A stretch of 25,107 nt of DNA, from positions 1 through 25,107 of the IMG/VR virus record IMGVR_UViG_3300044955_000198, one strand, 5' to 3'. Positions 5,808-13,855 of this stretch are shown piece by piece. The notes beneath the pieces were generated by a model. It was not told the DNA's origin, did not search any database, and saw only the letters and a program-made list of their open reading frames with translations. The first letter of the stretch is position 1. Each line of letters starts with the position of its first letter. The position numbers were made by a program, and so were the translations under genes. The stretch is from a virus.

Positions 5808-6820
5808 CAGGTCCGCTTGGCCGAACGCAGCACCTGCGGCCGAGTGCAGATCGGCAGCGGATTGCTCTCAATCTCAAGCCGCACCCATTCATCACGGTCG
5901 CGATCGGGGATCATACGCGCATAGAGCGGCAGGCCCAGCGTATTGACCGTTTCAAACGTATCGGCAGGCGCATGGTAGATCTCGAAGAGACCCTCAACGC
6001 CCTCGGGATAAAAATAGGCTTTGTCCGTCGGCACGCCAAAGCCGAGGCCACCGCGATAGCGGCGGAAGGTGATGCCGCCAAAGCTGACTTCCTCGCCCAC
6101 CCTGCCCCGCAGGTCGGCAGCCGCTGCCGTATTGAGATAGGTCTCACGCACCTCCTTGTGGGCGACCAGATCGGCGAAGAATGCCGAGCCACATTCGGCG
6201 CGCAGCTGCACCTGTCCGGCCGCGAGCCCGCCGAGGCTGTCCTCGACGCTTTCGATCAGCGCCTGGCAGCGTTTGCGCAGGGCGCCGGATGCGGGCGACT
6301 GATTGTCGAGGTCAAAGTCCACCTCGGCTGCCGGCGTGATGCCAAACTCACTGTAGTAATTGATCACCGTCGCGCCGTCCTTAGGGTCCTTCACCACGCC
6401 CTGAATGCCGTTGAAGAGGTGGAACTCGAAGGTGGCCTCAGCGTCGTTACGAAGCCGTGCCATCTTACGCGCCACCTCAGCCTGCACCTGCTGCGTGGCC
6501 GTCTCGGACCCAAAATCGCGGATGCCCTGGATTTCCGAGGCCCAAAGCACGTCCTGCTTCTTGAACTGGCGGCAGACAAAGGCGCGCATGTCGCGGCGTT
6601 CGGGGATCTGCTGCTCATAGGCCGAACCGCGTTCCGAGAACGGGATCAGCGACAGCGTGCCGTCCCGGCTTTCGATCATCACGGTGCGGCTCCTCACGCC
6701 GCGCGATCCAAAGAGGTTTGACCCCGACAGGATCGCCGGCTTGAAGGGGATGTTTTCCAGAGCCCGGGTGAGCTCGATGATGCTGAAGGCGTCGCCTTCA
6801 AAGATGTCCATGGTGGCCAT
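5807..6820 (-). CDS. Major capsid protein, lambda gpE family
   Basis: The product is 337 residues from the ATG at 6820, close to the 341 of lambda gpE. That ATG has AAGGAGG at eight bases. A longer reading from 6898 would overlap the decoration gene and has no good ribosome site. Characteristic segments are MDIFEGDAFSIIELTRALEN, LIPFSERGSAYEQQIPERRD, a long charged helix (ATQQVQAEVARKMARLRNDA) and the loop FNGIQGVVKDPKDG. Later come DKAYFYPEGVEGLFEIYHAP and the C-terminal RDEWVRLEIESNPLPICTRP. These fit the HK97-fold capsid proteins of the gpE group. It is expected to assemble on the scaffold encoded with the protease and to be stabilised by the decoration protein. Confidence 0.9.
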   Translation of the reverse strand: MATMDIFEGDAFSIIELTRALENIPFKPAILSGSNLFGSRGVRSRTVMIESRDGTLSLIPFSERGSAYEQQIPERRDMRAFVCRQFKKQDVLWASEIQGIRDFGSETATQQVQAEVARKMARLRNDAEATFEFHLFNGIQGVVKDPKDGATVINYYSEFGITPAAEVDFDLDNQSPASGALRKRCQALIESVEDSLGGLAAGQVQLRAECGSAFFADLVAHKEVRETYLNTAAAADLRGRVGEEVSFGGITFRRYRGGLGFGVPTDKAYFYPEGVEGLFEIYHAPADTFETVNTLGLPLYARMIPDRDRDEWVRLEIESNPLPICTRPQVLRSAKRT

Positions 6821-6869
6821 GAGCCAGCCTCCTTCTATTTTCGGGATTTTTGTGAAGCCGTGCTCAGGC

Positions 6870-7241
6870 TCAGCGCAGGATGATGCCGAGCGCAGCAAGG
6901 GCCGTGGTGGCAGTGGTGATCTGGGCCTCAGTCGCGCCCTCTGGCCAGATGATCTCGTGGCGATTGACGATGGCGGGGCCGCGCAGGATCACGACGCCAG
7001 GCGCATCGGCATCGGTCGCATCCACGCCGGCCCAGAGAATGCTAGCAGCATTTTGGCTGCCGTTCGTCGCGGCAGGTGCGAGCCCGGTGTATTTGCCGCC
7101 CGTGGTGATTTTGCCAAGCACTGTGCCGGGCGCGAGCTTTCCCGCCCCAGAGGCAATGGTGACGGTTTCTCGGGTGTAATCGCGCAGAACTTCCCAGACG
7201 AGGAAGCCGCCCGCGTGTTTGGGCTCCGATAGTGTGGTCAT
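6870..7241 (-). CDS. Head decoration protein, gpD family
   Basis: This 123-residue protein has the gpD-like pattern: N-terminal EPKHAGGFLVWEVLRDYTRE, then VTIASGAGKLAPGTVLGKIT, the Gly/Ala-rich core, ASILWAGVDATDADAPGVVI and the end AQITTATTALAALGIILR. gpD trimers bind the outside of the expanded capsid and hold it against internal DNA pressure. It lies between the protease and capsid genes exactly as in lambda. Only six bases separate it from the upstream protease stop. Confidence 0.88.
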   Translation of the reverse strand: MTTLSEPKHAGGFLVWEVLRDYTRETVTIASGAGKLAPGTVLGKITTGGKYTGLAPAATNGSQNAASILWAGVDATDADAPGVVILRGPAIVNRHEIIWPEGATEAQITTATTALAALGIILR

Positions 7242-7247
7242 GATGCG

Positions 7248-8228
7248 TTAGCCTTTCGTCTTGAAGGTACGGGCGATCACATCGCCCCAAGGGTTCGTTG
7301 TGGTGGCCCGGCCAGGTTGGGCATGGGCGGCGGTGATGTCGGGGATGGCGTCGGCCTTGGCAGAGAGCAGCCGGTTGCGGACCTCGTCGAGGCCGACGTC
7401 CTCTTCGAGGAGGCGGCCTGCCATCTGCGGCTGACCAGCTAGGCGGCAGAGATCGATCACGGCGCGTGCGTGGGCAATTGCCTCGGCGCGAACGGTCGCA
7501 GTGTCGACCATTGTGGGCTCACTTGCGGCCACGGTTGGCGCTTGCGCAGCCGATTGTTCGGGGTCAGGCTGGGTGTTGGCGTCCGCAACACCCTCGGCCT
7601 GCGGCTCCGGGGCTGCAGGCTCATCGGGTTCACCTACCGCCTCCACCACTTCCGGCGGCGCATTCCGGAACCGAGCCACATCAAAGGAGGCGGCGAGTTT
7701 CACCGGCTCGGCAATGCGGTCGATAAACCCAAAGTCCAGCGCGTCTTTGGCATCAAGCCAGGTCTCAGCCGCCATAAGCGTGGCAACTTCATCGTCGGCT
7801 TTGCCAGATTTTCCCGCATAGCCCTGGATCAAGCTGCCCTTCACCTTGTCGAGTGCCTCAGCCGTGGCGCGCATATCTTCAGCCGTGCCCATCACCAGCC
7901 CCGAAGGGTCGTGGATCATCAGGAAGGCGTTCTCAGGCATGACAATGGTATCACCTGCCATGGCGATATAGCTCGCAGCCGAGGCGGCAATACCATCGAT
8001 CCAGACGGTGATCTCGCCCACATGGCGCTTCAACGCATTGTAAATGGCAACGGCGTCAAAGACCGAGCCGCCGGGGCTGTTGAGGCGCAGATCAATCGCG
8101 CCGTCATCAGGCAGCGCGCCGAGCTCCGCCAAGAACCCTTTCGCTGTGACGCCATAAGCGCCGATTTCGTCATAGATCAGCACTTCCGTGCCCGAAGCGC
8201 GGGCACGGATCGTGTACCAAGTGTTCAT
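7248..8228 (-). CDS. ClpP-like prohead protease with C-terminal scaffold-like region
   Basis: The product is 326 residues from the ATG at 8228; CAGGAG at the very end of the portal gene serves as its ribosome site. Residues 1-175 are a ClpP/S14-type serine protease domain. They include LNSPGGSVFDA (oxyanion loop, 50-60), the nucleophile Ser83 in GIAASAAS, and His106 in MIHDPSG. From about residue 195 the sequence turns Pro/Glu/Ala-rich and then helical (RAEAIAHARAVIDLCRLAGQ), ending TNPWGDVIARTFKTKG. Lambda C carries its scaffold (Nu3) as a C-terminal in-frame part, so this region is probably the scaffold, with possible internal starts. It is expected to process the prohead. Confidence 0.88.
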   Translation of the reverse strand: MNTWYTIRARASGTEVLIYDEIGAYGVTAKGFLAELGALPDDGAIDLRLNSPGGSVFDAVAIYNALKRHVGEITVWIDGIAASAASYIAMAGDTIVMPENAFLMIHDPSGLVMGTAEDMRATAEALDKVKGSLIQGYAGKSGKADDEVATLMAAETWLDAKDALDFGFIDRIAEPVKLAASFDVARFRNAPPEVVEAVGEPDEPAAPEPQAEGVADANTQPDPEQSAAQAPTVAASEPTMVDTATVRAEAIAHARAVIDLCRLAGQPQMAGRLLEEDVGLDEVRNRLLSAKADAIPDITAAHAQPGRATTTNPWGDVIARTFKTKG

Positions 8229-8232
8229 GGTT

Positions 8233-9729
8233 TTACTCCTGATTGGTGGCGTGATCGGACGCTGCTGCGCCATCCTCTGGATCAGGACGACGCGTCGGCG
8301 TGGCCCTCGCTCCCTGCGTCTCGCCAGAGCTCGAACGATAGGCCAGCCCCAGATCGACCGCGCGTTTCGCGTCCGACGCATTCTCCCGGTCGACCTCTTC
8401 GATGTCGTAGCCCGTGGCCTCGACGACCTTGCGGCGTGAGGTGAGGCCCGCATCCATCGCCAGCACCTGCGCCTGAATATCTTTGAGCGGATCGACCCAG
8501 TCCCACCGGGGCGGGATCCACTGCACGGGCCGCGCTGTGGTAAGATCGACATTGAGGGCGCCCGCAAGCACGGCGGTCTCCAGCCAACGCCGCCAGATGG
8601 GTCGACAGAACTGATGCGCCATAACCCCATGCTGCAATTGACCAATGCGGCGGCGGAATTCGACCAGTTCGGCCCGAAGGCTGGAATAGTTCGCTTGCCG
8701 CACGTCCCCCGTAACCAAGTGATAAGGCAGACCCAGCGACGCCGAGACAGCGAGCAGCGTTCGATACTGGAACGCCTCATAGCCGCCGCCCACATCGGCG
8801 GGGCTCGAGAACTTCACATCCTCACCCGGTAGAAGCACCTGCATCGTGCCCGGCTCTAAACTGGCCAGCGCCGCGCCATCAAGGTCCGCCTCCCCCTCCC
8901 CCATCATTGGGTCTTCTGGCGCTGTCTTGGTGATGAAGCCCGCGAACATTGCCGCAGTTTTCTTCCGGTCGAGCTCAGCGTCGTCGTATTGGTCCAAGAG
9001 GAACAGCCGCACCATAGCAGGCGCAACATGCGGCAGACCCCGGATTTGCCCCGCATCAATGGGGCGGTAGATGTGCAGCACCTCTTCTGCTGGCACGCGC
9101 ACTGTGTCGGGCACCGCGACGCGTTGATCCGTGCTGTCGCCCGGGTGACGGCGGCGAAAGTGATAGGCCACCCGCCGCCCGATCAGGTCGAATTCGATCC
9201 CGCAGCGGATGCGGTTGCCGTTTGGGTCCGTTTCCGTCTTCTCAAAGGGCAGCATCTCGGATTGCAGAAGCTGCAACTGCAGCGGCACAAGCATCCCGTC
9301 TTCCGCCCTTCGCGGGCGCAAGCGCACGAAGCATTCGCCCGCGACAAACATCTCCCGCGCAACCATGGCCTGGAGGCCGTAGAAATCGGTCAGCCCATCG
9401 GCATCCGCCTCATCCGTCCAAGCGAGCCAGAGTTTCTGGACCTGATCACGAAGATCAGCATCACCGATCAACGAAGACGGTTTGATGCCGTCGCCGACGA
9501 GATTGGCCGCGAAGGCTTCACAGGCATTCGCCGCATAGCCATTGGTCACCACCAATTCCCGCGAGCGGGCCAGCAATCGCGGTCCACCCGAGGCAACCAG
9601 CGCGTTGATATTCTCCAGCGGCGGGTTCCAACCGCGCAGCCGGCGCTTGGCCATCGCCCCTTCCAGACGCGCGCGCATGGCTTCAGGGTCGCCCTGCTTG
9701 GGGCGGCGAAACAGGTCGAAGAGTCCCAT
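8233..9729 (-). CDS. Portal protein, lambda gpB family
   Basis: This 498-residue protein starts MGLFDLFRRPKQGD. It contains GPRLLARSRELVVTNGYAAN, VGDGIKPSS, and VLHIYRPIDAGQIRGLPHVA, a signature of lambda-type portals (DUF1073-independent, phage_portal_2 group). It then has LGLPYHLVTGDVRQANYSSL and WRRWLETAVLAGAL. The portal forms the dodecameric channel for DNA at one capsid vertex and docks the terminase. The gene follows W by four bases and precedes the protease by four bases, the standard lambda W-B-C order. The C-terminus is charged and probably disordered. Confidence 0.93.
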   Translation of the reverse strand: MGLFDLFRRPKQGDPEAMRARLEGAMAKRRLRGWNPPLENINALVASGGPRLLARSRELVVTNGYAANACEAFAANLVGDGIKPSSLIGDADLRDQVQKLWLAWTDEADADGLTDFYGLQAMVAREMFVAGECFVRLRPRRAEDGMLVPLQLQLLQSEMLPFEKTETDPNGNRIRCGIEFDLIGRRVAYHFRRRHPGDSTDQRVAVPDTVRVPAEEVLHIYRPIDAGQIRGLPHVAPAMVRLFLLDQYDDAELDRKKTAAMFAGFITKTAPEDPMMGEGEADLDGAALASLEPGTMQVLLPGEDVKFSSPADVGGGYEAFQYRTLLAVSASLGLPYHLVTGDVRQANYSSLRAELVEFRRRIGQLQHGVMAHQFCRPIWRRWLETAVLAGALNVDLTTARPVQWIPPRWDWVDPLKDIQAQVLAMDAGLTSRRKVVEATGYDIEEVDRENASDAKRAVDLGLAYRSSSGETQGARATPTRRPDPEDGAAASDHATNQE

Positions 9730-9733
9730 ACGT

Positions 9734-9949
9734 TCAGAGCCCCTTGGCCGTTGTCACGCGAACATGACGCACAATGCGCCGCCCCTCGGCAGCGGCGATT
9801 TCGCGGTCCAGGGCCTCGATAGCTCGGTCGATCTCGGCGACAGAGCGATAGTCGACCGTCTTACCGTCGTAGCTCACTCGCGCCACACCAGAGGCGCGCT
9901 GCGTTGAAAGTACCTCGCGGCGTAGACGAAGATCGGTAATTGTCGGCAT
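9734..9949 (-). CDS. Head-tail connector protein, gpW family
   Basis: This 71-residue protein reads MPTITDLRLRREVLSTQRAS, then GVARVSYDGKTVDYRSVAEI, then DRAIEALDREIAAAEGRR. It fits gpW: helix, a beta hairpin around an 'x-D-G-K-x-V-x-Y' turn, then a second helix. The basic tail is also typical. gpW closes the filled head and lets FII bind. It lies between terminase and portal as in lambda, separated here from the terminase by an inserted plus-strand gene. Confidence 0.85.
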   Translation of the reverse strand: MPTITDLRLRREVLSTQRASGVARVSYDGKTVDYRSVAEIDRAIEALDREIAAAEGRRIVRHVRVTTAKGL

Positions 9950-9954
9950 CCGAA

Positions 9955-9982
9955 TTGACCTCCCTCATTAAATTGCTTCAAT
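9955..9982 (+). promoter_or_regulatory. Possible promoter of the DUF1186/SEC-C gene
   Basis: TTGACC (9955-9960) and TTCAAT (9977-9982) are 16 bases apart on the plus strand, five of six and four of six to the sigma-70 consensus. They lie about 30 bases ahead of the ATG at 10014, in the gap opposite to the gpW start. Confidence 0.38.
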
Positions 9983-10013
9983 AGGCGCAACAATTGAGAG
10001 TTCAGCCGACACC

Positions 10014-10907
10014 ATGACCCCAGATGAGATCATGCGCGATCTTGCGCGCGACGACATTTTCCCCAAAGCCGCAATGGCCGAGGCCAGCGACAAGCGTGAT
10101 GATATGGCGCCTGTTTTCATCGATCTCATCGACCGTCTCACGCGGCAACGCATTCGCGATATGCAGGCTGATGACGTGATGGCACTCATTCCCATCTTCC
10201 ACTTGCTTGGTGAATGGCGTGAGCCGAGCGCCTATCGGCCATTGCTACAACTGCTCCGACGCCCCACCCACGCTCTCGAGCACCTCCTCGGCGACGCAGT
10301 GACCGAGACCAGCTTTCGCGTCATCGCAGGCACATTCGATGGTGACTTGCAGCCAATCTTTGAGGCAGTCGAAGACGATAAATCTGATGACTTTTCCAGA
10401 AGTTCTCTCCTCGATGCCCTGGTCTTGATTGCGCAACAGCACTCCGAACAACGCGCGGTCATTGAGGAGTACTTCCGGACGTTCCGTCAACGCTGCCCTA
10501 AGGCACAGACTGATGTGCTCACCGGCTGGATTGAAGCTATTGCTGCTCTCGGCATTCCTGACATGTCGCAACCTGTGCGCGATGTGTTCGATCAAGGTTT
10601 GATCCCAAAAGAATACTGCAACTTCGAGCATTTTCTCGAGGATTACGAAGCCACGCTAGCTGCCAATGGCACGCTAGTGGGCCAGCGTTACCAGAAAGCT
10701 CTGATCTCAGATGCGATCGACGAACTTTCGAAATGGCACAGTTATTCCGCAGAATACCTCGCAGAACAAAATCGGCTCAAAGCCGATAATCTATTGCGGG
10801 TTTCGCCATGGACCGAGGCTTTTGTGAACGCCGCAGATAAAGTCGGTCGTAATGACCCTTGTCCCTGTGATAGCGGCAAAAAGTTCAAAAAATGCTGCCT
10901 GCAGTGA
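10014..10907 (+). CDS. DUF1186-type protein with C-terminal SEC-C zinc motif, cargo gene
   Basis: This 297-residue protein is mostly helical. Segments such as MALIPIFHLLGEWREPSAYRP, FRVIAGTFDGDLQPIFEAVE and SSLLDALVLIAQQ read like HEAT-type helical repeats and match the DUF1186 family. The C-terminus VGRNDPCPCDSGKKFKKCC is a clear SEC-C metal-binding motif, as found at the end of SecA. The function of the family is not known; SEC-C binds zinc and in SecA contacts SecB. The gene runs against the surrounding phage genes, between terminase and gpW, where lambda has none, and has its own promoter-like sequence. I regard it as accessory cargo; a defence or host-modulating role would be speculation. 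Confidence 0.85.
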   Translation: MTPDEIMRDLARDDIFPKAAMAEASDKRDDMAPVFIDLIDRLTRQRIRDMQADDVMALIPIFHLLGEWREPSAYRPLLQLLRRPTHALEHLLGDAVTETSFRVIAGTFDGDLQPIFEAVEDDKSDDFSRSSLLDALVLIAQQHSEQRAVIEEYFRTFRQRCPKAQTDVLTGWIEAIAALGIPDMSQPVRDVFDQGLIPKEYCNFEHFLEDYEATLAANGTLVGQRYQKALISDAIDELSKWHSYSAEYLAEQNRLKADNLLRVSPWTEAFVNAADKVGRNDPCPCDSGKKFKKCCLQ

Positions 10908-10932
10908 TGCCACCAATAAACCCATTTCTTTC

Positions 10933-13599
10933 TTAGCCCATGTATGTTGACCGCGCGACGTAGCGGACCTTTGCTTTGCGCGTCGGATTCTGTGCTTTGG
11001 TAACGGCCCTGCCCTTTGCCTCAGCGACAGCGAACTGTTCGGCCAATTCCTCCCACCGCGCATCAGACCAGCGGTCAGCCCCGAGAATCCAAGCCGCAGC
11101 TCGGGCATAAACCCGACAGTCGAGGGCTTCGTTGCGTTCCCGCAGCTTCTGCCATTCGAGCTTCGCAAAGCCGCGCTTGTTCTTGATCGTGACCAGTTGC
11201 TCGGCCGTCAACTGCTTGAGCCATTCGGCGTCGACCCAGCCCGGTAGATGGAGAAAGCCGGGAGGAAACCTCTCCTCCGCCGCCGGGCTGCTGACCTCCG
11301 GCGGATCGAGCCGCAGGAAGCGATAGGTCTCGGCCTTGAAGGTCGAGGTCGCGATCGTCCACAGACGTGCCCCTCTTCGCAGACGCTTGCCCGCGATCGT
11401 CGCGTCGACAAACGTCGGCCCTGTCACTGGGCTTGCCCGATTAAAGCCCTCAAGGCCTTTGATCGGCGCCACCTGTCCAAACCCCACCTGCCGCGCCCAA
11501 GCATAGACAGCGCTGGTCTCATAGCCCGTATCGATCGCCAGTTTGGCGAGGGTCATCGAGATACCACACTCATGCTGCCATGTCCGGCCAAGCAGATCAG
11601 AGAGTTGCTGCCAGCACGCCGGATCCCCCGGGCCACCCTCAATCACGATGTGATCGATGAGCCAGCTTTGCAGGCCCCTGCCCCATGCCCAGACATCGAT
11701 CTCAATCCGGTCTTTCTGCACGTCGACCCCAGCGGTCAGGAACAACCCGCCCGCCGGCACCATGCCCGCGCGCCAATCTTCCTTCAGACCCTGCAGTCGC
11801 TGCCAGTCCGGCGCCTCGCCACTTTCCATCCAGGTCTCGCCGAGCGAGGTGTTGACGAAGGTCTTCATGGTCTCGTCGCCGCCCGCGCGCGCCGAGAGAA
11901 ACGCCTTGGCCATGGCTTCAAGCCGCACCCAGGGCGAATAGATCTCGTTCAGATGGAAGCCTGCAGTCCCATTGAATGGCGCGTCTGCGATCCAGCGGCC
12001 CTTCGAGATGGCTGCCCAGCGGGTCTCATCCTTCCACGCGGCATCGCACTCGGCGCAATGGTAGCGCGCGGTTTCTGGACGATGGCCGCCATTCTCGTCC
12101 TTGTCCCATTTGACCTGTCCCCAGGTCAGGATTTGGTCGTGGCCACAGGCCGGGCATGGCACCCAGAACCGCCTCTGGTCGCTCTCCTCGAATGCCGCCT
12201 CGATCCGGCTCGCGCCCTTGTTCGTCGGCGTGGACACCAGCACGATCTTGCGGTTCCAAAACGTCACTGTCCGCTTTTTCGCGAGGTTGACCGGGTCCCC
12301 CTCAGCCCCTGCGCTGAACGGATAGCGATCGACCTCATCGCACAGCAGCAAGCGGATCGGCCGGCTCGCAAGGCCAGAGGGCGCATTTGCGCCCACGATG
12401 GTCAGATGCCCGCCCGGGAACCGCTTGTGCAGGATCTTGTTGTTGCCGTCTCGCGACTTCGGATTAGCGATCTTATCCTGCAAACACGGCGTATCCCGCG
12501 CCATCGGTGAGAAGCGGTCCTTCGACCAGGTTTCCGCGTCGCGCTCGGTCGGCATCACCACCATGATCGGTGCCGGGTCCTGATCGATGTGGTAGCCGAC
12601 GGCGTTGTTGACCATCTCCGTATTATGCGTCGGGATCATGGTCCGCCCCGCCAGATAGAGCCGGTTTGGGCTATCGACCTGAATGCAGCGCACAGGCACG
12701 CTCTCAACCGGCTCGACAGCGACAATACGGCGCCGCTCGGTTTCCGTTGTCCGCCGTCCCTCACGGGAGACCTGGCGCGCCCGCTTCCTAGACAGTCGGA
12801 ACACTGGCGTGTCGTCATAGATCATGAAGGAGAACCGCGTCGCAGGGTTTCCAAGACGTCGTTCGCCGTCAACCACCACCGTCGGCTGTTTGTCGACGGC
12901 AGTAAACTTGATGCCCAAGGAGGCCAACAATTCGCCAAAGCCATCCGCCAGGCGTCGGTGAATGGTGATGAACTCGCAGCGGCCGCATTCCGCGATGTAG
13001 CCGTCGGTATCCATCAGCCCTTGCAGAAGGGCCATGCGCTGATCTATCGACGCGCGCAGGTAGGCGGGCGGTATGTGTTTGCCGGTTTCTGGCGTCTTCC
13101 GATCCTTCGCCAGCCCCATCTCCCGCAAGCGCAGGCTGAACGGCTTGCCCTCCTCTAGAACAGGATCAACCGCAGAACCGTGCTTCCATTGCATCGAGAA
13201 CTGCCGCCCACATTCCGCGCACTTTCCATTTCCGTGGCGACCCAGCACATTCATGTCATGCCCGCGGCGGCAGATATGCGCTGGCCAAGGCAACGTCGGC
13301 TTCAGTGTCAGGATGTGCGGAAACCGCCTGTCCTTCGACGTCACCTCAACCTCCATGCCGCATGCGTGCAGATGGTCGGCGATTTCCAGATCATCACGAT
13401 GACAGGTGATCTGCGAGCCGTAGCTGTGGCCGTCCCCAAGCCAGATACCAAGGGCATAGGGTGGAATCGGTAAGGCCTGTTCGGGCAGCTGCAGCGCACC
13501 GGCCACAGGGATGGCATATCGGTTCCGCTTTTTCGCGCCGTAGTAATGCGCGGTTTCAGCAATCTCCTTCGTCGTCAGGACCGCCCGGTGGATCGTCAT
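10933..13599 (-). CDS. Large terminase, C-terminal ORF: intein C-part (endonuclease) plus most of GpA
   Basis: This 888-residue ORF starts at an ATG (13599) with GAGGGA eight bases upstream, inside the preceding ORF. Residues 1-326 are intein: LAGLIDADG block LGIWLGDG (50-57), a Cys/His cluster (110-130), the second block LLQGLMDTDG (191-200), block F VRCIQV with Cys305, and the C-terminal splice motif PTHN (323-326). Residue 327 is Thr, the +1 residue. The remaining 562 residues are GpA-type terminase. They have TEMVNNAVGYHIDQ, Walker B LLLCDEVDRYP, LVSTPTNKGASRIE, two CxxC pairs (CPACGH, CAEC), and the nuclease-domain start LTAGVDVQKDRIEIDVW. GpA packages DNA and cuts cos or pac sites. The ATPase Walker A is on the other ORF, so function requires splicing of both parts. 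Confidence 0.9.
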   Translation of the reverse strand: MTIHRAVLTTKEIAETAHYYGAKKRNRYAIPVAGALQLPEQALPIPPYALGIWLGDGHSYGSQITCHRDDLEIADHLHACGMEVEVTSKDRRFPHILTLKPTLPWPAHICRRGHDMNVLGRHGNGKCAECGRQFSMQWKHGSAVDPVLEEGKPFSLRLREMGLAKDRKTPETGKHIPPAYLRASIDQRMALLQGLMDTDGYIAECGRCEFITIHRRLADGFGELLASLGIKFTAVDKQPTVVVDGERRLGNPATRFSFMIYDDTPVFRLSRKRARQVSREGRRTTETERRRIVAVEPVESVPVRCIQVDSPNRLYLAGRTMIPTHNTEMVNNAVGYHIDQDPAPIMVVMPTERDAETWSKDRFSPMARDTPCLQDKIANPKSRDGNNKILHKRFPGGHLTIVGANAPSGLASRPIRLLLCDEVDRYPFSAGAEGDPVNLAKKRTVTFWNRKIVLVSTPTNKGASRIEAAFEESDQRRFWVPCPACGHDQILTWGQVKWDKDENGGHRPETARYHCAECDAAWKDETRWAAISKGRWIADAPFNGTAGFHLNEIYSPWVRLEAMAKAFLSARAGGDETMKTFVNTSLGETWMESGEAPDWQRLQGLKEDWRAGMVPAGGLFLTAGVDVQKDRIEIDVWAWGRGLQSWLIDHIVIEGGPGDPACWQQLSDLLGRTWQHECGISMTLAKLAIDTGYETSAVYAWARQVGFGQVAPIKGLEGFNRASPVTGPTFVDATIAGKRLRRGARLWTIATSTFKAETYRFLRLDPPEVSSPAAEERFPPGFLHLPGWVDAEWLKQLTAEQLVTIKNKRGFAKLEWQKLRERNEALDCRVYARAAAWILGADRWSDARWEELAEQFAVAEAKGRAVTKAQNPTRKAKVRYVARSTYMG

Positions 13600-13855
13600 G
13601 GAAAAGGTCCCTCATCGCGTCCTGCGCGCGCACTGGTGTGTCGCTGTCAACCGCCCAGAGGTGATCGGCATCGGCGATGATCGAACTGCCGTCTGAAAAC
13701 CGCACGCGGTAGCAGCGCCGATTGAGCATCACATCCGTGGCGCCCGTGACGCGGCACGGCGCGCCAGTTTCGTCAAAAAGGATGTCGCCCACCTGTACGT
13801 CGGCCATCGTGGTCCAGCCGGTAGGCGTCGCTAGCGGCGTATCGAGCGCCAGCGC
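12622..13855 (-). mobile_element. Class 3-like intein in the terminase Walker A motif, divided between two ORFs
   Basis: The intein runs from Ala (codon 13855-13853) to Asn (12624-12622). It interrupts SSQVGK / TEMV exactly after the Walker A lysine. Position 1 is Ala, so the usual Cys1/Ser1 nucleophile is missing. Block B reads DADHLW (His, then Trp at B:12), block F has Cys at F:4 (VRCIQV) and block G reads PTHN-T (Thr at G:5). This is the Trp-Cys-Thr set that defines class 3 inteins, where the F:4 Cys starts splicing. The DNA interval is 1234 bases, i.e. 411 codons plus one base. The reading frame changes near 13600, so the intein is either naturally split or carries a one-base insertion. 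A LAGLIDADG homing endonuclease with a zinc-like insert lies in the C part. Confidence 0.85.

Noticed and set aside
5972-6721. Plus-strand ORF of 249 codons opposite the major capsid gene
   Set aside because: Antisense to a well-supported capsid gene; no motif or ribosome site.
7470-8444. Long plus-strand ORF of 324 codons opposite protease and portal
   Set aside because: Shadow of two certain genes with no recognisable domain.
11248-12510. Long plus-strand ORF of 420 codons opposite the terminase
   Set aside because: It is the shadow of a high-GC coding region; its product is Arg/Pro/His-rich with no motif, and the terminase on the other strand is certain.
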